Positions 21,668-32,508 are shown, counted from the stretch's first letter. The stretch: 64,000 bases of DNA from Sporothrix humicola (GCA_021396245.1 WNYE01000083.1:123207-187206); one strand, 5' to 3'. A program made the numbers and translations. The notes: a model not told the origin generated them from the letters alone.

Positions 21668-23107
21668 ATGGTCCGCGCTCTCGCTGCTGTGGCTTTCGCC
21701 ACGGCCGTCTTTGGCCAGCAGATCGGCACCCTGACGGACGAGAAGCACCCTTCCATGGCTATCCAGTCGTGCACCTCGTCGGGCTGCACCAAGGAGGACA
21801 CTGCTGTTGTCCTGGACGCCAACTGGCGCTGGACGCATGTGACGTCGGGCTACACCAACTGCTACGACGGCCAGAAGTGGAACGCCACGGCGTGCCCGGA
21901 CGGCAAGACGTGCGCCGAGAACTGCGCGGTGGACGGGGCCGACTACGCCAAGACGTATGGCATCACCACGCCCAGCGACGGCGCGCTCAAGCTGCAGTTT
22001 GTCACGAAGAACCAGGACGGCGCCAATGTCGGCTCGCGCGTGTACCTGACGGCCGGCGGCGACGGCAGCAAGTACCGCATGTTCAACCTGCTCAACAAGG
22101 AGTTTACCTTTGATGTGGACGTGAGCAACCTGCCGTGCGGCCTGAACGGCGCCGTTTACTTTAGCGAGATGATGGAGGACGGCGGTCTGAGCGCCTTCCC
22201 CGGCAACAAGGCCGGCGCCAAGTACGGCACGGGCTACTGCGACTCGCAGTGTCCCCGCGACATCAAGTTCATCAACGGCGAGGCCAACGTCGGCGGCTGG
22301 GAGGGCAGCTCGAGCGACAGCAACTCGGGCGCAGGCGGCTTCGGCTCGTGCTGTGCCGAGATGGACATCTGGGAGGCCAACCTGGACGCCACGGCCTACA
22401 CGCCGCACCCTTGCAAGGTGTCCAAGCAGACACGCTGCGAGAGCGCGGTCGACTGCGGCGCCGGCGACGAGAACCGGCACTCGGGCATGTGCGACCCCGA
22501 CGGCTGCGACTTCAACTCGTACCGCATGGGCAACACGGAGTTCTACGGCACGGGCAAGACGGTCGACAGCAGCAAGCCGTTTACGATTGTGACGCAGTTT
22601 GTGACGGACGACGGCACGGACACGGGCACGCTGTCGCGCATCAACCGCTTCTACGTGCAGGACGGCAAGGTGATTCCCAACAGCGACTCGGCCGTCACTG
22701 GCGTTGATGCCGTCAACCACATCACCGACGACTTCTGCAAGCAGCAGAAGACGGCCTTTGGCGACAACAACTACTTTGCCACCGTTGGCGGTCTGGCCGG
22801 CATGGGCAAGTCGCTGCAGAACATGGTCCTGGTTCTCAGTATCTGGGACGACCACGCAGTCTCGATGAACTGGCTCGACAGCCACTTCCCCACCACCTCG
22901 CCCGCCGACAGCCCCGGTGTTGCTCGCGGCCGTTGCGACCCTGCTGCCGGCGACCCGAAGACGGTTGAGGCCGCCCACCCCGACGCCTCGGTCATCTACT
23001 CCAACATTAAGGTCCGTTCTCTCGACTTTTGATATTGATTTTAATAGGGTGGCATTTACTAACATACATAGATTGGCTCGCTCAACACGACCTTTGCTTC
23101 CAGCTAA
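21668..23107 (+). CDS. GH7 cellobiohydrolase (exo-glucanase), secreted, no CBM
   Basis: Two exons, 21668..23011 and 23072..23107, 459 aa. A signal peptide (MVRALAAVAFATAVFG) precedes QQIGT, the usual mature N-terminus, with Gln ready to cyclise. The GH7 catalytic motif EMDIWEAN gives Glu231 (nucleophile), Asp233 and Glu236 (acid/base). Many paired cysteines are present (GSCCAEM, CDPDGCDFN). The enzyme releases cellobiose from cellulose chain ends in the secretome. Loop text typical of cellobiohydrolases, and the full catalytic-domain length, favour CBH over endoglucanase. The protein stops right after the catalytic domain: no linker and no CBM1. A 60-nt intron (GTCCGT...CATAG, branch TACTAAC) sits before the last 11 residues (IGSLNTTFASS); without splicing the frame ends seven residues later with another tail. 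Confidence 0.96.
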
Positions 23108-23460
23108 ATGGAAATCAATGTACGGGTAGAAACAGGTAGAAACGGAAGGAGGAAACATTGCATAGTGTATGAAAGGGCTACATTAGCCTATTATAGACAC
23201 GGACTGGGATGAAGGACACTTGGTGTAAGATCGAATAGCAGACAATATATTGTTGTATTAAAGGAGTGTTGGCAGCACATAATTTTCTATGCAAGCCGTA
23301 GTCTAAGGAGTGTGAGAAAGAAGACAACAAAAACAAACATGCAAACAAGATGCGAACAAACAATGTAAATGCGAACCACATGTGGAGAAAATCAAAACCT
23401 CAAATGTACCATGTCTCACGACAGTCTACACCTCAACCATCTCGTTCTTGATCAAGTCCT
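23108..23460. other. Convergent 3' region between GH7 and But2-domain genes
   Basis: 353 bp, AT-rich, between two stop codons facing each other. Presumed 3' UTRs; nothing else seen. Confidence 0.5.
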
Positions 23461-24093
23461 CTAGCAGTTGGCCGTCAGGTAGACACCCGCCAGAGGGCTC
23501 TTTTGCTCGGCAAACTCGACATTGGCCGACTGGCCCGTCCACGTAGCAATGCTAAAGACAAAAGCGAGGTTGCTGTCGCAGCTCTCCGAGTTGATGACGA
23601 CCGTGTTGCCGGCAGCAGCGGAAACGGTGCCAAACAGACCCTGGCCGGGGGCCAGCTGGGACGGGAAGCTGTTGAAGGTAAAGCCGTTGGGGTAGGCAAT
23701 GGCGCCCGGGTTGCTGCGGAGGACCGTCGTGACGTTGAGCTGGGGGGTGGCGCCAGCAGTCGAACCGACAGACGACGTAATAGGATAACCGGCGGCGAAG
23801 GTCAGGGCCAGCTGGCAGCCGTACGAGCCGGGAGCAATGCCCTGGAAGCCGACAAACTGATAGGTGCGGCTGTAGGGAGCGCCGCCGTTGACAACGGTCT
23901 GGCTGACGTGGAAGTCGCCCGTGGAGGCGGCCGTGTTGGCGCCGACAGTGTTGGGGTTGTTCTCCGACAGCTGCTGGAGGATGGTCGGGTAGTAGGTGGT
24001 GCCGCAGCGAGGGGCAATCTCAGCCGGGGTGGGCACGGCAGCCACAAGGCCGGAAAGGAGGCCGAAGATGGAAAGGGTAGCGAAGGACTTCAT
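23461..24093 (-). CDS. Small secreted But2-domain (cell-wall type) protein
   Basis: Single exon, 210 aa. A signal peptide (MKSFATLSIFGLLSGLVAA) is followed by a short pro-like stretch (VPTPAEIAPR) and a But2 C-terminal-type domain: RCGTTYYPTILQQL at the start, APGSYGCQLALTF in the middle and a final NC. Four cysteines (30, 93, 172, 210) probably form two disulfides; the protein ends in Cys210. The family takes its name from S. pombe But2, but most members are secreted, cell-surface or extracellular proteins of unknown function, some abundant in culture filtrates. A perfect TATATATA lies 75 bp upstream, suggesting a strongly regulated gene. The neighbouring GH7 enzyme is also secreted and the two are convergent; co-regulation is only a guess. 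Confidence 0.8.
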   Translation of the reverse strand: MKSFATLSIFGLLSGLVAAVPTPAEIAPRCGTTYYPTILQQLSENNPNTVGANTAASTGDFHVSQTVVNGGAPYSRTYQFVGFQGIAPGSYGCQLALTFAAGYPITSSVGSTAGATPQLNVTTVLRSNPGAIAYPNGFTFNSFPSQLAPGQGLFGTVSAAAGNTVVINSESCDSNLAFVFSIATWTGQSANVEFAEQKSPLAGVYLTANC

Positions 24094-24167
24094 TTTGAGT
24101 GAGTGTGGAGTTGGAGTATGAAAGATTGTTGGACGAGATGAAACTCTGGGATGAAGCGAGTGGTAAG

Positions 24168-24175
24168 TATATATA
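24168..24175 (-). promoter_or_regulatory. TATA box of the But2-domain gene
   Basis: TATATATA on the minus strand, 75 bp before the start codon, in AT-rich context. A good match in sequence and position to a fungal TATA box. Confidence 0.55.
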
Positions 24176-25596
24176 AGAGTGAAATTGTTGAAGGTGGTTG
24201 AAGATGTGAGATCTGAGGTGAGAGTGAGGTGAAGATGAGATGATGATGAGAATGGAGATGAACTGAGATGTTGAAAGACGGGGAAGGAGACCTCACTTTA
24301 TACTTTTGTCTCTCACTTCTCAGCTCACATTGTGAGCTCTCGTAACATAAAAAATATAACAGAGAGAGCGAAAAAAGACAAGAAAAGTAACAAGAAGAAA
24401 AATAAGCTCACTCAGGCTCACCCAAGTAACAAGGCCAGTACAGACGGAAAGACAAAGGGAGAGCCTCGATGGCCGAGCCCCAACAGAGCCCCAGCCCGAC
24501 TTACGCCTTACGCCTCCCTTTCCACCTCCAACAACTTCGACTAACACAAGTGCCGAAGACAAAAGACACCGAAGAGAGAGAAAAAGAAAGGCAATGGGGC
24601 AGGACAACCGCGAACGGCACTAACACGAGAAAGGCAACTTACACCAGCAGTCTCTCTGATTTTCTCTGACTGGGCCCATCGGCCTCACTCGGCAGCCACC
24701 AACACAGCCTGACCACCCTCTTGACGATATTCCGGGGGACACAGCGGTGTACCATTTCTAAGAATAGTCTTTTTTATCATCTTTTTCTCGATCTGGCTGC
24801 CCATCTGTCCATCTCTCATACGTAGCTCTCGGGCAAAGGCACATCGCATCGTACCACGTATTTCGTGTAAGTGAGCATCGGGATCAGAGGTTGATCGTCA
24901 AGGTCATGCTGGAACAAAAGTTGGGCAGCTTCTTGGTTATTGTCGGCAAGACGAGGTCCAAGGGCCTCGATGCGGCAAAAATCGACAGTCGACAGTCGAC
25001 GGCCGAAACCATGTCGGAATTCGACAGCAAAGAGACAGAAAATGGCTTGGCCGAGTGCGGCTTGCGGCTGGTCTTTCTTATTTTTTTGGCCTTGCAGACG
25101 ATATTTTGTGCCAGTTCTGTCTGCCTTACCTCGGGATCTACGCCCCATAACCTTGACCATTGTCAACAACTTGTCCAGCATCGGGTCGATATCCCCTGCA
25201 AAACAAGCAATGGTCATGTCAGACATCGACACGAGTCATCACAAGATGCCCAAAGCACGAGGATCATGCGTTTTCATGTTGTTTCCGATGTAGCTTCTCC
25301 TCTTGTCCTTCCCACTGCCGAACTTGGGAAGGTGTCCGGTGGCCGTCATCACGACCCGGATCGGGAGGATTCATGGAAGGAAAGAGAAGAGGGAGTGTAA
25401 CACATAGGCTACTGCTTATGTCAAGCTGAAGGTTTGTGGAAAGAAAAGAAAAAGAAAATGAACATGAGAAGAAAGTGAAGGAATGACAAGACTAGATCGA
25501 CAGACGACGGACGGCAGAATACGAAGTGCCAAGAATGGCATGAGATGCAATGTTTTCACCCTCAGAAGCGGTTTGATTTTGAGCTGATGAGATGTA

Positions 25597-25641
25597 AGTC
25601 CAGTCAGTCCAGTCAGTCCAGTCAGAGCTCTCGTGAGAGCT
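25597..25641. repeat. Three 9-nt tandem repeats followed by a tight hairpin
   Basis: AGTCCAGTC is repeated three times at 25,597-25,623. It is followed at once by AGCTCTC-GT-GAGAGCT (25,626-25,641), a perfect 7-bp inverted repeat with a 2-nt loop. No gene is associated. Confidence 0.6.
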
Positions 25642-27220
25642 GGTGGTTATCGACAACCCACGTGGAGAGACGAAACGCAGCTCAGGAATATGCAGAATAA
25701 TACATGACAGCATACATGAAAGTGTAGAATAACATGAAAAAAGTGCAAACAATAATGCAGTCAAAAGTGCAGACATATGCAGTAGTACACTGCCACTCAA
25801 GCCTCTTGATTTAGACAAGGCTGGCTGAAAGACAGATAGTGTGTCGGGTCATGCAGCTGCAGGATCCCAAGCATCCAAATACGTAAGAGAAAATGGGACA
25901 CAAGAATAAGGTCACAAGAAAAGAGAGCGCGTCAGAGAAGGAATAAGAGAATCAATATGAGACCGGAGAGAATGTAAGACAGAAAAGACAAAAAAAGACA
26001 AAAGAGAGTACACAACAGAGTGCAAGACAACTCCCGTACACAAAATACACGAAAGCGGCCCAGAGATCGGGTCGATGGGGCTTATTTCTTTTCGGTCAGG
26101 GTGACCAGGCCACATTACACAGAGCTTGACTGCATTGTGTGTGGGGTAAGAGACTCGACGTTGTAGCTGTCCTGGTGTGCTGCCGTACGTCGTACTGCTG
26201 TGCACCATGTCTATTTTCTGTCCTCGACTGTTTGTGCATCTGTGCATCTCTCCACCTGTTGCGGCTGTACAGCTCAAGCTCTTGTGTCTCGTAACGAGGA
26301 TGGTACACCGACCAATCGGAAACTGTTGTTGGTCGAGGGGTGATGTGCTGGGCTGGGGAAAGCTTTCGGAAAGGGAGGCCAAGTAGCCAAGCAGCTCCAG
26401 GAAGACAGAAAGGTGGTGGGTGAGGCTGCGTTATGGTTTCCCGCATTCTCGCATTGGACTGCCCATCACTCCGATGTGCCCCTCCCTTTGGTCGGTCATG
26501 TTGGCCAAGACAAAGTGCAAAATGCGGGCTGAACAGCCTTAACAGGCGACGCCCAAAGAGCCTCTTTTTCTCTCTCCCTCTTTCTTTTCCTCCTTTCTTT
26601 CTCAAAATAGCTTGTTAGAACAGCGCAGTAAGCCTAACGAGGGAACTTGTGCATTTTCATAGTGCGAAAAAAATATGCAAAGGGCGGATAATGTGGCTGC
26701 ACTTTTTCCTCGCTCCAAAAATTGGCTGTTAGCTGTTGGGCCAAGAGAGGCTGAGAGCCCGAGCCCGACTCCCAGCATCAGAAAGGGTCAGAAAAAGCCG
26801 ATTCTCAGAAAGGCAATCCTGAGTAAAGCCCAATTCGGGAATCCGCTCAGAACGGCGTAGTTTGCGCCGACGCAGCAGCCAGAACGCCTCCAAAGCCGCT
26901 CAACAATGAAAATAACTCAGCTGACGTCCGAAAGTCTGCCATAGGGATGCTTGTCAAGAGGATGCCTCTCGAAGGGTATTCTCGTGGTAGAACTCAGTCC
27001 CGACTGGATCTGCGCACAAGGCATACTCTTGAACCAACAAAGGTAGAACGTTACTTTCGGAATGCAGCTGTGTCGTACTAAGATCCTTTTTTCCTTCAAA
27101 CAAGCTTTTTTTTGTCCTTTTCGCGACTTCTGGTATGGGTGCAAACTTAGAGTGACGTTGCAATGTCAAGGGTTGGATCCGGGGTAGGTTTGCAGAAAGA
27201 AGAAAGAGCTGCTGCCTTCT

Positions 27221-27922
27221 TCACAAGTGCAGACCCTCTTCGTCGTCGTCGTTACTGCCGTTGGCATTGCCAGTCTGTGTCGAAAGGCCTAGACGCTCTT
27301 CCAACGCCCGCTGCAGCTGCTCGTCCGTCAGGCTGCCGCCACCGCCGCCCGTGCTCCGGTTCGCAAACGACTGGCCGGCCACAGCATCCATCTGCAGCTC
27401 GCCGTTGCGCACTGTGCCCGTCTGGAACGTGCCATCCGTCCATGGATTGCCAGTTGTAGATGTCGAAGTGCCGTTTGTGCTTGTGTTTGCTGGCGCTGCT
27501 GTCTCCGTGTGCCCGTTGGTGCGTGCCGCCGCCACGGCCGAGGCTGTCCGCTCGGCGCGCTGGTCGGCTTCGGCCTGTTGCTGCTCGGCCTCTTCCTTGC
27601 TCTGGAACTCGGTCCAGCTGACGCCGCGGTTCTCGACCTCGTCGCGGACGAGCTTGAGCTGGTTGACCTTGCGCTCGATGACGACCAGGTTCTCCTGGAT
27701 GGCGTCGACGCAGTCCTGGTCAGGTACGGGCTCTTCGCCCGGTGCAGCACCCAGAGCAGCAACCGTTCCTTTTGCGTAGGGAAGCAGCTGTTCGTTGGAG
27801 TAGTCGAGGTGGGCAATGTCGTTGCGGATTTCGAGGACCTTGAGGTGCAGCGATGCGAGCGACAAGTCCTTGATGGCCTCGGCGAAGCGGGCGGGGCTGA
27901 TGGGAAGAGTTTCGGAAGACAT
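27221..27922 (-). CDS. Tma17/Adc17-like protein (possible proteasome-assembly chaperone)
   Basis: Single exon, 233 aa from the ATG at 27922 (MSSETLPISPARFAEAIKDL). Residues 10-105 carry two conserved-looking helical blocks: FAEAIKDLSLASLHLKVLEI with NDIAHLDYSNEQL, and DAIQENLVVIERKVNQLKLV. Their order and spacing resemble yeast Tma17 (Adc17), an Rpt6-binding chaperone for the proteasome base that is induced by stress. The remainder (Gln/Glu/Ala-rich, then Thr/Asn/Gly-rich and an acidic NDDDEEG end) is low complexity. The match is by pattern memory and is moderate; the protein may instead be a fungal family of unknown function. An upstream in-frame ATG at 28216 would add about 98 residues that look non-conserved. 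It diverges from the rhomboid gene across 516 bp. Confidence 0.6.
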   Translation of the reverse strand: MSSETLPISPARFAEAIKDLSLASLHLKVLEIRNDIAHLDYSNEQLLPYAKGTVAALGAAPGEEPVPDQDCVDAIQENLVVIERKVNQLKLVRDEVENRGVSWTEFQSKEEAEQQQAEADQRAERTASAVAAARTNGHTETAAPANTSTNGTSTSTTGNPWTDGTFQTGTVRNGELQMDAVAGQSFANRSTGGGGGSLTDEQLQRALEERLGLSTQTGNANGSNDDDEEGLHL

Positions 27923-28438
27923 GGTGGTATTAAGGGGTTGTTGTGTCGTTTGTTTTTGCTTGTTTCGTAGCAATTGTTGTTTTTGTAGGTCGGAAAAGAA
28001 GGAAATATCAAATGTAGGGGGTGAAGATGCTCGAAAGGCAAGCGCGACTCGCGGCCAAGCTGCCTGGAGCTTGCCGTCGGCTGGTGGGGTAGCTTTTCGA
28101 CCCCTGTAATACAGTGACGCGGGGGGCAAATGAGGACTAAAAGAATGACGGTAATGCGCCGGAAAATCGAAAAACCGACTATTCGCACGGTCTGTTACGC
28201 TGAACTGCCCCTCCATTCAACCGCGGTGTCTCTCCGGCGGAGCTGTGAAAATCAGCTATCAATCGATACGCTGCGCTATGGCGTGCCGCTATCGGGTACC
28301 GCCGCTGTAAGGAAAGACGAGGCTAAAAAAAAATCACGACCGATGTCTTGAAAAAAATCATGCACCTTTTTTGATCCTGACGCACAGCACGACGTTGGCG
28401 CATACGACCACGCCAATTCGACGGGCGCATCCTACACA
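27923..28438. promoter_or_regulatory. Divergent promoter between Tma17-like and Pcp1 genes
   Basis: 516 bp between start codons pointing apart. AT-rich short words close to each start. No gene or clear TATA box. Confidence 0.45.
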
Positions 28439-30439
28439 ATGAGTTCACTACGCAGTGGGCTCCGTGCGGCCCTGCAACGGCCGACAGTGGCAGGGTCCTC
28501 GGTAATCGAGTATCACAGTTTTCCGTTGACGGCATCGACACCGAAAACGACAACGCCGAAATACACACGATCCCACGGCCGGCCGCCATTGCCATCTATA
28601 CGGCTGCTTTCTCGCGCCGCCTCCAGCTCGGCATGCCACTGCTGGCTTCCTCTCCGCTCCTCTGCCCTGACTTCGAGTCCAAGGATACCGTCCCGGCCGA
28701 CAACACCCAGAAGCAAGAATCAACCTCTCCTCTCTTACACCCACATCCACGCCCGCACCATCTTTTCCTCCTCCGTCACCGTCCACTATGTCGACCTCCC
28801 TCCCGACTATGACGATGCCGAAGGCCTGCCCTTTCGGAGAGGCGGCGACCTCACCCCCGAAGAAGTCCGCGAGGTGTTCGGGCCCGGCATGAGCCTTCTT
28901 TCCGCCAACTCTTTGCTGCGCATCCTGCACGGCCGCCGCGTGGCCGGCACGCTCGAGGACCCGGCGTTCCGCATCAACACGGCCCAGTTTCCGGCGACGG
29001 AGATTGAGCGGGCGTTGGCGTACCTGAGAAAAACGACGCCCGTTGACGAAGTAATCAATGCCGGACTTCGTGCCGACGACGAGCTCGCCGAGATGGAGCG
29101 CGAGCATGCCGAGTGGCTTGCAAGGGACCAAGGCGAGAAGGGAGAGGCTGCAGAGACGGACAAGGCAAATGAGAACGCGGACGAGAAAGCAGAAGGCGAC
29201 AAGAAGCAAGAACTCAGCACGACGGCCAGCAAGTGGCAGGCCCGCCTGTTCCGCAACACGCCCAAGGACGACGTCTACGGCGTCGGCGCGCTCGACGTCA
29301 TCCGCGCCCGCAACCAGGTTAAGAGCGAGATCCGCGAGCGTCGCCGCCAAGAAGCCGAGGCGGCCCGGCGTGCCGAACAGGAAAGGCTGTGGGCAGAGCA
29401 GGCCGAGGCTGCAGGCCAAAAGGGCCTGAGTGTGCCCGGCGATGGCCGGTCCGGCCTGCCGGGCGTTGCGCGCGAGATGAGCCCGCGCTTGAAGGAGTAT
29501 GCCCTGGCGGCCACATCGCCACTCGAGGCGCCGCCGACCATGTCGCACGGGCAGCGCCTGTGGCCATCGTACGTGTTTGTTTTTGCGCTCGTCATTGGCG
29601 GCAGCGCGCTCACGAGCTTTCTGGAGAGCGAGTGCGCAGCTTCGTCCACTCCTGCTGCGACCACGAGTGAAAGCGGCAACGGCTTCTTCTCGACTTTGTC
29701 GCCCTCAGCCGTCACCATCTTCACCCTGATCGGCATCAACATCGCCGTCTATGCCTTGTGGCGCGTCCCTCCGCTGTGGCGTCTCTTCAACCGCTATATG
29801 ATCGTTGTCCCCGCCACGCCGCGACCGCTCAGCCTGGTGGGCGCCATGTTCTCCCACCAGCAGATAAAGCATCTGCTGCCCAACATTATCTTCCTATGGT
29901 TCATTGGCATGCGCCTGCACGATGAGATTGGCCGCCCTGCGTTCTTGAATATCTACTTTTCGTCTGGTCTGCTGGCCTTCTTGGCCAGTCTGACCAACAT
30001 CGTCCTGCGCAACAACCTGCATCTCACAACACTCGGTGCCTCGGGCGCCATCTACGGCATTGCCACCGCCTACTTCATGATGCACAAATTCGAGGGCTTC
30101 AAGATCCTGGGCCTGCCGCCAGACCCCTACACTGGCATCCAGGGCCTGGGCTTCATTGGCCTGTTGCTGGGCTTGAACATTTTGACGTTGCGCGCTGAGC
30201 AGCATGTCATTGACGTCGTCACGCATTTTGCAGGTATGGCGGTTGGTGCTGCTTTCGGCGAGTACTTGCGCGTGCAAAAGGAAGAAAAGGCCACCGCGGC
30301 TGCTGAGGGCCGGCCACCGCGCAGTGTGTGGGAAGCGACATTTGCTAGTAAGCCATCTGTGGAGACACCAGAAGAGTCTCCGGTCGAAGAGCAACAGTCA
30401 CAGACACAGTCACAGCAGGTGGCCAGCACGAAGCCATAG
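28439..30439 (+). CDS. PCP1: Mitochondrial rhomboid protease Pcp1/Rbd1
   Basis: Single exon, 666 aa. The first ~100 residues are Ser/Arg-rich with few acidic residues, like a presequence. A hydrophilic region follows, including a coiled-coil-like ERRRQEAEAARRAEQERL. The first membrane helix is near 375-395 (YVFVFALVIGGSALTSF), then the six-helix rhomboid core: ITIFTLIGINIAVYALW, FSHQQIKHLLPNIIFLWF, catalytic Ser535 in LGASGAIYGI and catalytic His596 in VTHFAGMAVGAAFGEY. In the inner membrane this protease processes the dynamin-like Mgm1 and cytochrome c peroxidase in yeast. The N-terminal part is far longer than in yeast (346 aa in total). The C-terminal tail is Gln/Thr-rich. The start is the first ATG of the frame (CACAATGAG). 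Confidence 0.92.
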   Translation: MSSLRSGLRAALQRPTVAGSSVIEYHSFPLTASTPKTTTPKYTRSHGRPPLPSIRLLSRAASSSACHCWLPLRSSALTSSPRIPSRPTTPRSKNQPLLSYTHIHARTIFSSSVTVHYVDLPPDYDDAEGLPFRRGGDLTPEEVREVFGPGMSLLSANSLLRILHGRRVAGTLEDPAFRINTAQFPATEIERALAYLRKTTPVDEVINAGLRADDELAEMEREHAEWLARDQGEKGEAAETDKANENADEKAEGDKKQELSTTASKWQARLFRNTPKDDVYGVGALDVIRARNQVKSEIRERRRQEAEAARRAEQERLWAEQAEAAGQKGLSVPGDGRSGLPGVAREMSPRLKEYALAATSPLEAPPTMSHGQRLWPSYVFVFALVIGGSALTSFLESECAASSTPAATTSESGNGFFSTLSPSAVTIFTLIGINIAVYALWRVPPLWRLFNRYMIVVPATPRPLSLVGAMFSHQQIKHLLPNIIFLWFIGMRLHDEIGRPAFLNIYFSSGLLAFLASLTNIVLRNNLHLTTLGASGAIYGIATAYFMMHKFEGFKILGLPPDPYTGIQGLGFIGLLLGLNILTLRAEQHVIDVVTHFAGMAVGAAFGEYLRVQKEEKATAAAEGRPPRSVWEATFASKPSVETPEESPVEEQQSQTQSQQVASTKP

Positions 30440-32508
30440 ATGTATAAATCGGTGGTTATAACGAAATATGTATGAATATACAGGGTCAGTGGTTACTGAA
30501 TACAAGCGACATTTTCAGGATACAAAAAGACAGCGTCTCACAATAAACTAAAATATCATGTCACAATTGACAAGCTACTTATATATGAGATTGAATAAAT
30601 TGAAAAGCCGCGGTACGATACTAACAAGCTAGACGACGAGTGATGGATAAGGAAATAAAAACATAGGAGATAAACTGTAGGAAGGGGAGAGTGTAAAGGT
30701 GTAAGTGCCGATAGTCAAGTTTGATATCAGCAAAAGGCCCAAAGTCGAGATCCAAGTACCCAACCCAGGACCCAGATAACCGAAAACTGGACACAGCAAA
30801 GACAAAACAGACATAAAAGCAAAGCAGATAACAAGGAACGGAAAACAACTAAGTAGGTTGAAAAAAAAAAAAAATGAAAAAAAACTATAAATTGCAAAAA
30901 TGGTATCAACCCATATAATATGCCGATGCGTGTGCGAGGGGTAAAAACTGAGAAAAGAGAAAAGGCGAGCCCATCGAAACGAGCCCATAAAAACGAGTGG
31001 TGTGTTGTGTTCGCAGTAGGGAAGAGTCGGCGTGTGACGGACGTTGTCCCTGTACTCAGCACACCATCGTCCTTTGTGCTTCGTGCCCTGCAGTTGTTGC
31101 AGATCGCGTGGCGGCTGGCAATGGTGACGAGTACAGGATGTTATTATGTCCGACACAGCCTTTTGACAAAGACCCTCCATGCATTGCCCGAACGGCCCGT
31201 GTATGTGCGTCGTCGGCGGTGTGCGTGGTGTGCCCTGTGCAATGTGGGGGTTGATGCAGAACGAGGTGTGAGGTGCGCGCATTCAGAGTGTGAGCAAACA
31301 AGGGGGCGCGAGAACCCGTGGAGGACACAGGTGTTGCAGCGTTCTGCATGTCTCAAAGACAACGGTCGGTCCAGTGCGAGAATTTGTGTGGCCACCCGTC
31401 AATGCCTTGCATGAGACACCTCCAGATGCTGTGCTGTCGAATCGAGGCAACAGTTGAGAAGATGGTAAGATCCGCAACCGGCTGTTGTCCGCATCCGTAG
31501 GTAAGGGTTCCCGTGGTATAGAAAAACAGGCCGGCCGTTCAACGTGATACCCAAAAGCCCTATCCTTGCTAACCCGTTGTTGAAAGTCGGACCATGAAAA
31601 AAGAAGACGCAGGAGCAGAAACAAAACAATGTGAAATAATTGGAAATAATACTAATAATCAAAAACACAGCGGGAATCACAGAAAAAAAGGTAAAACAAA
31701 AGTGGAGGGTGGAAAGAAAAGGCCACATGAAGAAAATACAAGAAGCGTAGCAAAACGTTGTGGCAACTGGAGAAAAATAAGATAGGAAACCTCCACGATC
31801 CAGGGTAATAAAAAAGGATATAATAAACCCCCAATCCAGGAAACAAAATAGAGAAATCCGCCCAGAGACTCCTCTAAATCCTGCCCGGACCAGATGCCAA
31901 AGCACAAAGACTAGGCCTCCCAAAACAAGCCAAAGAAAATCCAATTTGAAAATAAAATCGAAGGCAAAATAGAAATTCAAAGATAATAAAAGCAAAGAAG
32001 AAAGAAGACGAGGTCCCACCGATAACCAAAGAAAACATAAAAATAAAAATAAAAAAAGAGAAACGCAAAAACGCAAAAACGTGCCGGTGGCACCGACAAT
32101 AAATAAATGAATAAATAAAAGGGGTAAAAGTAGAATAGGAGATGAAAAGGCTGGATACGTCCGCTTGCTTGAAAAATAATCGGTCGAATTAAAAATGGGA
32201 ATAATAAAACGAGGCCGGTCTTCGTCAAATTCGTCATCTTCGCGAGACTGTGTACGACACACACCCGCCTCATTTGCAAAAAGGTCGTAAACGTCGTCGT
32301 CATCCGTGGTTCAAAAGAATCGCTCATGTTTGTCGTCTCGAAACCGTTGCCCTTGATCGTGAACAGTCCCGGATTTGTGCTGATCAGTCTCTGAAGGGCG
32401 GGGAGGAGGGGGTATGAGGACTGATGGATGTGTATTCTCCTGCTTTTCTAGGGAGGGCAGGGGTATAAGCCAGGGTCGGAATTGGGGTTGGGGTCGGTGC
32501 AAGCCGCT
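30440..32508. other. Convergent A-rich intergenic region (Pcp1/RSC7)
   Basis: 2069 bp between two stop codons facing each other. The + strand is A-rich over 30,600-32,350, so RSC7 transcripts reading through would be U-rich. The hydrophobic 287-residue minus-strand frame at 31399..32262 is a by-product of this T-rich composition. No gene supported. Confidence 0.55.

Larger units (their letters stand above)
24094..27220. other. Gene-poor interval between But2-domain and Tma17-like genes
   Basis: 3127 bp. The first ~200 bp is the But2 promoter with GATGA-type repeats. Short frames exist (for example minus strand 24816..25232, 138 aa) but none matches a known family or has a complete splice model. 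A 9-nt tandem repeat and a hairpin lie at 25,597-25,641. The rest looks non-coding. Confidence 0.5.

Noticed and set aside
21638..23158. 506-residue open frame antisense to the whole GH7 gene
   Set aside because: It mirrors the extreme GC3 codon bias of the cellulase (sense codons rarely give antisense stops). The translation is Val/Ala/Arg-rich without domains, and the GH7 on the other strand is unambiguous.
26750..27150. Possible inverted copies sharing a (R/K)GQKK-type translation on opposite strands (26,780 and 27,115)
   Set aside because: The nucleotide similarity is limited to A-rich words; no extended inverted repeat could be aligned by eye.
31399..32262. 287-residue hydrophobic minus-strand frame that looks like a membrane protein
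   Set aside because: Phe/Leu/Ser-rich translation arises from T-rich 3' DNA between two convergent genes. Helix-like hydrophobicity is a composition effect.
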